Shown here in pieces: positions 58,001 to 64,000 of a stretch of DNA of 64,000 nt. Each line of letters opens with the position of its first letter. Position 1 is the stretch's first letter. The DNA is taken from NCBI RefSeq assembly GCF_040869045.1, contig NC_090323.1:156322426-156386425 (forward strand), written 5' to 3'. The notes beneath the pieces are model-generated. The model was not told where the DNA came from. It saw only the letters and a list, made by a program, of their open reading frames with translations, and ran no database searches. Source of the stretch: Eurosta solidaginis. Lineage: Eukaryota > Arthropoda > Insecta > Diptera > Tephritidae. Position numbers and translations under genes: made by a program.

Positions 58001-61000
58001 ACAAGTAAGGAAGGTTAAGATCGGGTGTAACCGAACATTACATACTCAGTTGAGAGCTATGGTGACAACATAATGGAAAATAACCATGTAGGAAAATGAA
58101 CCGAGGGAAACCGTGGAATGTGTTTGTATGACATGTGTATCAAATGAAAGACATTAAAGAGTATTTTATGAGGGAGTCGGCCATAGTTCTATAGGTGGAC
58201 ACCATTTAGGGATATCGCCATTAAGGTGGATCAGGGTTGACTCTAGAATTTGTTTGTACTATATGGGTATCAAACGAATGGTGTTAATGAGTATTTTAAA
58301 AGGGAGTATGCCTTAGTTCTATAGGTGGACGCCGTTTCGAAATATCGCCATAAAGGTGAACCAGGGGTGACTCTAGAATGTGTTTGTGCGATATGGGTAT
58401 CAAATTAAAGGTATTAATGAGGGTTTTAAAAGGGAGTGGTGGTTGTTGTATAGGTGGTCGCCTTTTCGAGATATCGCCATAAAGGTGGACCAGGGGTGAC
58501 CCTAGAATTTGTTTGTAAAATATGGGTATCAAAAGAAAGGTGTTAATGAGTATTTTAAAAGGGAGTAATCCTTAGTTCCATAGGTGGACGCCGTTTCGAG
58601 ATATCGCCATAAAGGTGGACCAGAGGTGACCCTAGAATTTGTTTGTACAATATGGGTATCAAAAGAAAGGTGTTAATGAGTATTTTAAATGGGAGTAATC
58701 CTTAGTTCCATAGGTGGACTCCGTTTCGAGATATCGCCATAAAGGTGGACCAGGGGTGACCCTAGAATTTGTTTGTACAATATGGGTATCAAAAGAAAGG
58801 TGTTAATGAGTATTTTAAAAGGGAGTAATCCTTAGTTCCATAAGTGGCCGCCGTTTCGAGATATCGCCATAAAGGTGGACCAGGGGTGACCCTAGAATTT
58901 GTTTGTACAATATGGGCATCAAACGAAAGGTGTTAATGAGTATTTTAAAAGGGAGTGGGCCTTAGTTCTATAGGTGGACGCCGTTTCGAAATATCGCCAT
59001 AAAGGTGGGCCAGGGGTGACTCTAGAATGTGTTTGTATGATATGGGTATCAAATTAAAGGTATTAATTAGGGTTTTAAAAGGGAGTGGTGGTTGTTGTAT
59101 AGGTGGTCGCATTTTCGAGATATCGCCATAAAGGTGGACCAGGGGTGACCCTAGAATTTGTTTGTACAATATGGGTATCAAAAGAAAGGTGTTAATATTT
59201 TAAAAGGGAGTAATCCTTAGTTCCATAGGTGGACGCCGTTTCGAGATATCGCCATAAAGGTGGACCAGGGGTGACCCTAGAATTTGTTTGTACAATGTGG
59301 GCATCAAACGAAAGGTGTTAATGAGTATTTTAAAAGGGAGTGGGCCTTAGTTCTATAGGTGGACGCCGTTTCGAAATATCGCCATAATGGTGGACCAGGG
59401 GTGACTCTAGAATGTGTTTGTATGATATGGGTGTCAAATTAAAGGTATTAATTAGGGTTTTAAAAGGGAGTGGTGGTTGTTGTATAGGTGGTCGCATTTT
59501 CGAGATATCGCCATAAAGGTGGACCAGGGGTGACCCTAGAATTTGTTTGTACAATATGGGTATCAAAAGAAAGGTGTTAATGAGTATTTAAAAAGGGAGT
59601 AATCCTTAGTTCCATAGGTGGACGCCGTTTCGAGATACCGCCATAAAGGTGGACCAGGGGTGACTCTAGAATTCGTTTGTGCAATATGGGTATCAAACGG
59701 AAGGTGTTAATGAGTATTTTAAAAGGGAGGGGGCCTTAGCTCTATAGGTGTTCGCCTTTTCGAGATATCAACATAAAGGTGGACCAGGGGTGACTCTAGA
59801 CCTTGTTTGTACGATATGGGTATCAAATGAAAGGTGTTAATGAGTATTTTTAAAAGGGAGTGGGCCTTCGTTCTATAGGTGTTCGCCTTTTCGAGATATC
59901 ACCATAAAGGTGGACCAGGGGTGACTCTAGACTTTGTTTGTACGATATGGGCATCAAATGAAAGGTGTTAATGAGTATTTTTAAAAGGGAGTGGGCCTTC
60001 GTTCTATAGGTGTTCGCCTTTTCGAAATATCGCCATAAAGGTGGACCAGGGGTACTCTAGAATGTGTTTGTAAGATATCAAATTAAAGGTATTAATGAGA
60101 GTTTTAAAGGGGGGTAGTGGTAGTTGTATATGTGAAGGCGTTTTCCAGATATCGACCAAAATGTGGACCAGGGTGACCCAGAATATCATCTGTTGGATAC
60201 GGCTAATTTATTTATATATGTATGTAATACCTGCCACGATTTTAAGGGTTTTTTATTTCGCCCTGCAGAACTTTTTCATTTTCTTCTACTTAATATGGTG
60301 GGTGTCACAACCATTTTATAAAGTTTTTTCTAAAGTTATATTTCGCGTCAATAAACCAATCCAATTACCTCACCATGTTTCATCCCTTTTTTCGTATTTG
60401 GTATAGAATTATGGCATTTTTTTCATTTTTCGTAATTTTCGATATCGAAAAAGTGGGCGTGGTCATTGTCGGATTTCGTTCATTTTTCATACCAAGATAA
60501 AGTGAGTTCAAGTAAGTACGTGAACTAAGCTCATTAAAGATATGTCGATTTTTGCTCAAGTTATCGTGTTAACGGCCATGCGGAAGGACAGACGAACGAC
60601 TGTGTATAAAAAACTGGGCGTGGCATCAACCGAATTCGCCCGTTTTCACAGAAAACAGTTAACATCATAAAATCTATGCCCCTACCAAATTTCAAAAGGA
60701 TTGGTTAATTTTTGTTCGACTTATGGCGTTAAAAGTATCCTAGACAAATTAAATGAAAAAGGGCGGAGCCACGCCCATTTTGAAATTTTCTTTTATTTTT
60801 GTATTTTGTTGCACCATATCATTACTGGAGTTGAATGTTGACATAATTTACTTATATACTGTGAAGATTTTAAATTTTTTGTTAAAATTTAAAAAAAAAA
60901 AAAAAATTTTTTTAAAAGTGGGCGTGTTCCTTCTTAGGTTTTGCTAATTTTTATTAGGCGTACATATAGTAATAGGAGTAACGTCCCTGCCAAATTTCAT

Positions 61001-61500
61001 CATGATATCTTCAACGACTGACAAATTACAGCTTGCAAAACTTCTAAATTACCTTCTTTTAAAAGTGGACGGTGCCACGCCCATTGTCCAAACTTTTACT
61101 AGTTTTCTATTCTGCGTCATAAATTCAACTCATCTACCAAGTTTCGTCGCTTTATCTGTCTTTGGTAATGAATGATCGCACTTTTTCGGTTTTTCGAAAT
61201 TTTCGATATCGAAAAAGGGGGCGTGGTTATAGTCCGATATCGTTCATTTTAAATAGCGATCTGAGATGAGTGCTCAGGAACCTACATACCAAATTTCATC
61301 AAGATACTTCAAAATTTACTCAAGTTATCGTGTTAACGGACGGACGGACGGACGGACATGGCTCAATCAAATTTTTTTTCGATCCGGATTATTTTGATAT
61401 ATGGAAGTCTATATCTATCTCGATTCCTTTATATATGTACAACCAACCGTTATCCAATCAAACTTAATATACTCTGTGAGCTCTGCTCAACTGAGTATAA
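58001..61500 (+). mobile_element. HINE-like element, complete, 3.5 kb
   Basis: Both ends intact: ACAAGTAAGGAAGG at 58001, GAGTATAA ending 61500. 5' hairpin GATCGGGTGTAACCGAAC (one stem mismatch), ATACTCAGTTGAGAGCT, satellite, junction GACCCAGAATATCATCTG, body with GGGCG boxes at 60455, 60616, 60761, 60920, 61067 and 61219, five GGAC repeats, 3' hairpin. It is the best reference copy for the family. Confidence 0.95.
58090..60170 (+). repeat. 130-bp satellite array, about 15-16 units with block repeats
   Basis: A distinctive unit (GGTGGTTGTTGTATAGGTGG) occurs near 58437, 59085 and 59470, spaced about 650 and 385 bp (5 and 3 units), again showing block-wise amplification. Confidence 0.93.
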
Positions 61501-61828
61501 AAAACTAAAAAAACACGCCTTTATAGCTAACCGAACTAAAAAATAGAAAATAATTTTCAATTAAAAAGAATTTTTTCTTTCTTCTATTATAATTTAAAAA
61601 TTTTTTCAATTAAGAAAAAATTTATCATAACAATAATAATGATAAAAAATTATTGTTAAGCCTTGAGCTCGATTCGAACCCGCGATCTTACAAATCAGTA
61701 GGCCGATATAACAACAAAAATTGTTAAAAAGAGTTTATATAACAGTAGTAGAAGGTCAAACAATCATTTATAGTTAATCACCTCAAAATAGAATTATAAT
61801 AAAATTTAAGTTATTAACAGAATAATGT
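61501..61828. other. MITE-related words and a tRNA-like fragment
   Basis: GCTAACCGAACTAAAAAATAG (61526) and AGTAGTAGAAGGT...ATAATAAAA (61746-61805) resemble the left arm of the 8908-9470 element. Around 61660-61715 the minus strand reads TAAGATCGCGGGTTCGAATC, with a good tRNA box B but no box A, so a truncated tRNA-derived SINE is likely. Confidence 0.4.
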
Positions 61829-62059
61829 AATGAAGTAAATAATACTAATCTACAAAGTAATTTCTTATCACACATCGGATTTTTACTAATTTTTAATATT
61901 TCTTGCTTTTTTACGTTATCTAATATATAAAATTCTTCTGTCACGGTTTTAGAGGCTGAACTCCTCCGAAACGGCTGAACCGATTCTCATGAAATTTTTT
62001 GAGCATATTGGGTAGGTCTGATAATCGGCCAACGTCTACCTTTTTTTTCGCTGCGGGTC

Positions 62060-62640
62060 TTGAGATCAAAACGTGGGCCCGGGTACCCCTAGAATGTGTT
62101 TTTACATTATGGGTATCAAAGGAAAGCTGTTGATGGGTGCTATAGTATAGGATAATTGGCATACCCCTGGGTGACTAGGGTCTCGAGATATAGGCCAAAA
62201 CGTGGACCCGGATACCCCTAGAATGTGTTTATACAAATTGGATGTCAAATCAAAGCTGTTGATGAGTGATATAGTTCAGGATATTTTTCATATAACTGGG
62301 AGACTAGGGTCTCGAGATATAGCCCAAAATGTGGACCCGTGTACCCCTAGAATGTGTTTATACAATATGGATATCAAATGAAAGCTGTTGATGAGTGATA
62401 TAGTACAGGATAATTTTCATACAACTGGGAGGGTAGGGTCTCGAGATATAGCCCAAAACAGGGACCCGGATACACCTAGAATGTGTTTTTACATTATGGG
62501 TACCAAATTGAAGCTGTTGATGTATGCTTTAGTACAGAGTAAGTTTTACACCGCTGAGTGACTAGGGTCTCGAAATATAGGCCAAAACATGGACCCGGAT
62601 ACCGCTAGAATGTGTGTGTATTATGGATATCAAACGAAAG
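62060..62640 (+). repeat. Helitron internal tandem repeat, ~127-bp units, related to the HINE satellite
   Basis: Four to five units with CCCTAGAATGTGTTTNTAC, TATCAAANGAAAGCTGTTG, GGTCTCGAGATATAGGCCAA and GTGGACCCGGATA. Comparable words in the HINE unit are CTCTAGAATGTGTTTGTAC, TATCAAATGAAAGGTGTTA, TTTTCGAGATATCGCCATAA and GTGGACCAGGGGT, in the same order and orientation. Confidence 0.88.
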
Positions 62641-62855
62641 CTGTTGCTGAGAGCTCTGAAGTTCATTGTGATATTCGATTTAGTCGCATCAACCTGGTAA
62701 AACTGATAAATATGCATGCGAAGCCGAAATAAAGACATGAATTAATAATACCCACATACTTATTTGCATACGTCCTATTCGACTTGCCTAAAATTTGGTA
62801 TATAAATTTGCCTATATTAGTATTTACGATGCTTTTTTCTGGGAAGTATAATACA

Positions 62856-62999
62856 GAGGCGGCAACCGTGGTGTGATGATAGCGTGCTCCGCCTACCATA
62901 CCGGATGCCCTGGGTCCAAACCCCGGGCAAAGCAACATCAACAATTTTAGAAATAAGGCTTTTTAATTAGAAGAAAATTTTTCTAAGCGGGGTCGCCCC
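62856..62999 (+). mobile_element. tRNA-derived SINE, 3'-truncated, inside the Helitron
   Basis: GGCGGCAACCGTGGTGTGATG, box B GGTCCAAACCCCGGGC, AATTAGAAGAAAATTTTTC and GGGGTCGCCCC, then it stops. It matches the first ~145 bp of the full copy at 48779-49142. Confidence 0.85.
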
Positions 63000-63250
63000 T
63001 TGACATACCACCCTCTGGGACTGGCAATAAGAGATGAAGAATAAGGAGAAAAACTTGAGAGAAGAGAAAAGAGAGAAGGAGACTGAGAAAGAATGAGATG
63101 AAGATGGAGATGAAACGAAAAAGACGGAGGGAGGAGTGAATAAGGAGATTAGGAAAAAGTGTAGAGGGCAGAGTTAGACGGAAAAAGCTTATTAAAATGT
63201 ATGCAGATAGGCCAAATTTAGGGCAGAACAACGTGTGCCGGGTCTGCTAG

Positions 63251-63291
63251 TTATTACATATATTAAAAAAAAAGGCCCCCCTAGAACTCAA
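63251..63291. other. Loop remainder of the inverted-repeat element
   Basis: A-rich tract and GGCCCCCCTAGAACTC between the Helitron end and the right arm. Confidence 0.6.
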
Positions 63292-63374
63292 AAAAGCAAG
63301 GAAAATTAAAAATTAGTAAACATCCGTTTTGTGATAAGAAATTACTATGTAGATTAGTATTATATACTTCACTA

Positions 63375-64000
63375 GGATAGGATAGGTTAGGTGGTAGCTG
63401 CCCTGATAAAGATTGCTCACTTGGACAACATGAAGGTCCGTTGTGATACCACATACACCAAAAATAACGGTGACTTAGATCTAGCTACTTAGAGAACCGT
63501 TGGGTAGCAACGATAAAGCTCCGAATGATACCGATCTCAACTTTGGATATATCCTCGGGAGATCTAAGTGAGTCGCGACCGAAGTACTTTCGCCTAGTTC
63601 TGGCAAAAGCTGGACAATCAAGGATAAAGTGATTTGGTGATTCCACCTCATCATCCTCCATACAGCTGCAGCAGGATGGAGTTTCCAGTATATTGAGACG
63701 TACCGCATGGATACCCATGGGACAGTGCCCTGTCAAAACCCCAATGACCATTGATAGGTGAGCCTTAGTGAACCCAATTATTTCAGCAGACCTCCTGCCA
63801 TCCACTTTTGGCCAGAAAGATCTTGCTACCCTGCAAGACGTGGTATCCGCCCAACGTTTGCTGAGCTGACTCGAGGCCCAGCTATGGAGGACCAATCCAC
63901 AGGTTGCCAGCGGGATGGCGAAATCCCTACAGCCATCTTCATCCGGTTCAGTTGTACCGATGGGGGCTAAGAGATCCGCTTGACAGGGATACCCGGGATA
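63375..64000 (-). pseudogene. LINE 3' end: end of RNase H, Cys/His C terminus, 3' UTR; continues off the window
   Basis: On minus the frame is open from the window edge to 63485: GTTEPDEDGCRDFAIPLATC, VLHSWASSQLSKRW, MVIGVLTGHCPMGIHAVRL, then a C-x2-C ... H-x4-C pattern (CCSCMEDDEVESPNHFILDC) and a short tail. The 3' UTR includes AACGGACCTTCATGTTGTCC and ends CCTAACCTATCCTATCC. It belongs with the fragment at 25930-26475, a different subfamily from 1203-6795. It may be intact outside the window. Confidence 0.85.

Larger units (their letters stand above)
61919..63250 (+). mobile_element. Helitron, non-autonomous, 1.33 kb
   Basis: The 5' end TCTAATATATAAAATTCTTC follows an A; the 3' end ...GCCGGGTCTGCTAG (CTAG) precedes a T, the canonical Helitron arrangement with insertion between A and T. 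Downstream of the 5' end are ACTCCTCCGAAACGGCTGAA and a tandem array (62060-62640). No Rep/helicase frame is present. A SINE fragment lies at 62856-62999. A piece of the same family is in the hAT at 38372-38745. Confidence 0.88.
61829..63374. mobile_element. Inverted-repeat element interrupted by a Helitron
   Basis: Arms 61829-61910 and 63292-63374 are inverted over about 82 bp (AATACTAATCTAC, AGTAATTTCTTATCACA, TTTTACTAATTTTTAA, CTTGCTTTTTT). Removing the Helitron leaves a loop of only about 45 bp, so the host element is a MITE of about 215 bp. Confidence 0.8.

Noticed and set aside
58296..59566. 78-codon minus-strand frame repeated three times (58296, 58945, 59330)
   Set aside because: It lies in the 130-bp satellite; the unit is not a multiple of three and the repeats follow the block duplications, so it is not a gene.
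61358..61546. Open frame of about 60 codons recurring in several HINE 3' ends (also 14773-15069 and 52643-52828, minus)
   Set aside because: It recurs because the DNA is a repeat. Its conserved part is the hairpin and end motif, other copies break it, and it continues into unrelated flanking DNA in each copy.
61655..61720. Functional tRNA gene on minus
   Set aside because: Box B is good but the D-arm and acceptor are missing; it fits a SINE fragment.

Overview
This window is a eukaryotic, AT-rich, repeat-saturated stretch with no recognisable host gene. Its content (RNase H-bearing LOA/I-like LINEs with TAACC-type tails, a CR1-like LINE, RTE remains, gypsy, hAT, mariner, Helitron, tRNA-derived SINEs, and (GTCC)n-bearing non-autonomous elements) points to a higher dipteran, most likely an acalyptrate such as a tephritid fruit fly. 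The species assignment is inference; the TE content is read directly from the sequence. Nearly every coding signal belongs to a transposable element and most are broken.

The backbone is one family of non-autonomous elements, here called HINE-like (structure like the Helentron-derived DINE/mini-me elements of Diptera). Copies lie at 1-1202, 10866-11310, 14927-20876, 29910-33123, 40457-41334, 41800-42321 (+48230-48281), 45103-46758, 52686-55669, 56271-56752 and 58001-61500. A full copy has a 5' end starting CAAGTAAGGAAG with a small hairpin, a motif repeated inverted at the other end, a ~130-bp tandem satellite (about 2 to 34 units), a conserved ~1.2-kb body, a (GGAC)n tract and a 3' hairpin ending GAGTATAA. 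The body is itself a row of about seven diverged ~152-bp modules. Most carry a GGGCG box followed, 68-70 bp later, by an ACCAAATTTCAT-like box.

Layout: 1-1202 HINE; 1203-6795 almost intact LOA/I-like LINE (+), the best coding element here; 6840-14060 relics, MITEs, a long perfect-looking hairpin and short-unit GATAAC repeats; 14062-24961 a candidate TA-flanked DNA transposon holding a 5.9-kb HINE (34-unit satellite) and a CR1-like LINE; 25133-26516 a mariner with a LINE fragment beside its TIR; 27290-29909 relics and unassigned sequence; 29910-33123 HINE; 34445-39849 a gypsy element (ATAT target duplication) whose 5' LTR was hit by a hAT (8-bp duplication GCTTAAAT); 40457-48281 a deep nest (HINE hit by a hAT with 8-bp duplication AGATGGAT, itself hit by a LINE and another HINE); 48779-49142 a full-length SINE with 10-bp duplication; 50700-52310 an RTE-like relic; 52686-61500 three further HINEs, a second satellite family and a LINE deletion derivative with an in-frame ORF1-RT fusion; 61829-63374 an inverted-repeat element containing a canonical Helitron containing a SINE; 63375-64000 the 3' end of another LINE.

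The elements do not form a cooperative gene set. What links them is insertion order and sequence sharing. The satellite monomer of the HINEs is homologous to the tandem monomer inside the Helitron at 61919-63250. The two ends of each HINE subfamily change together, which suggests they are recognised as a pair.
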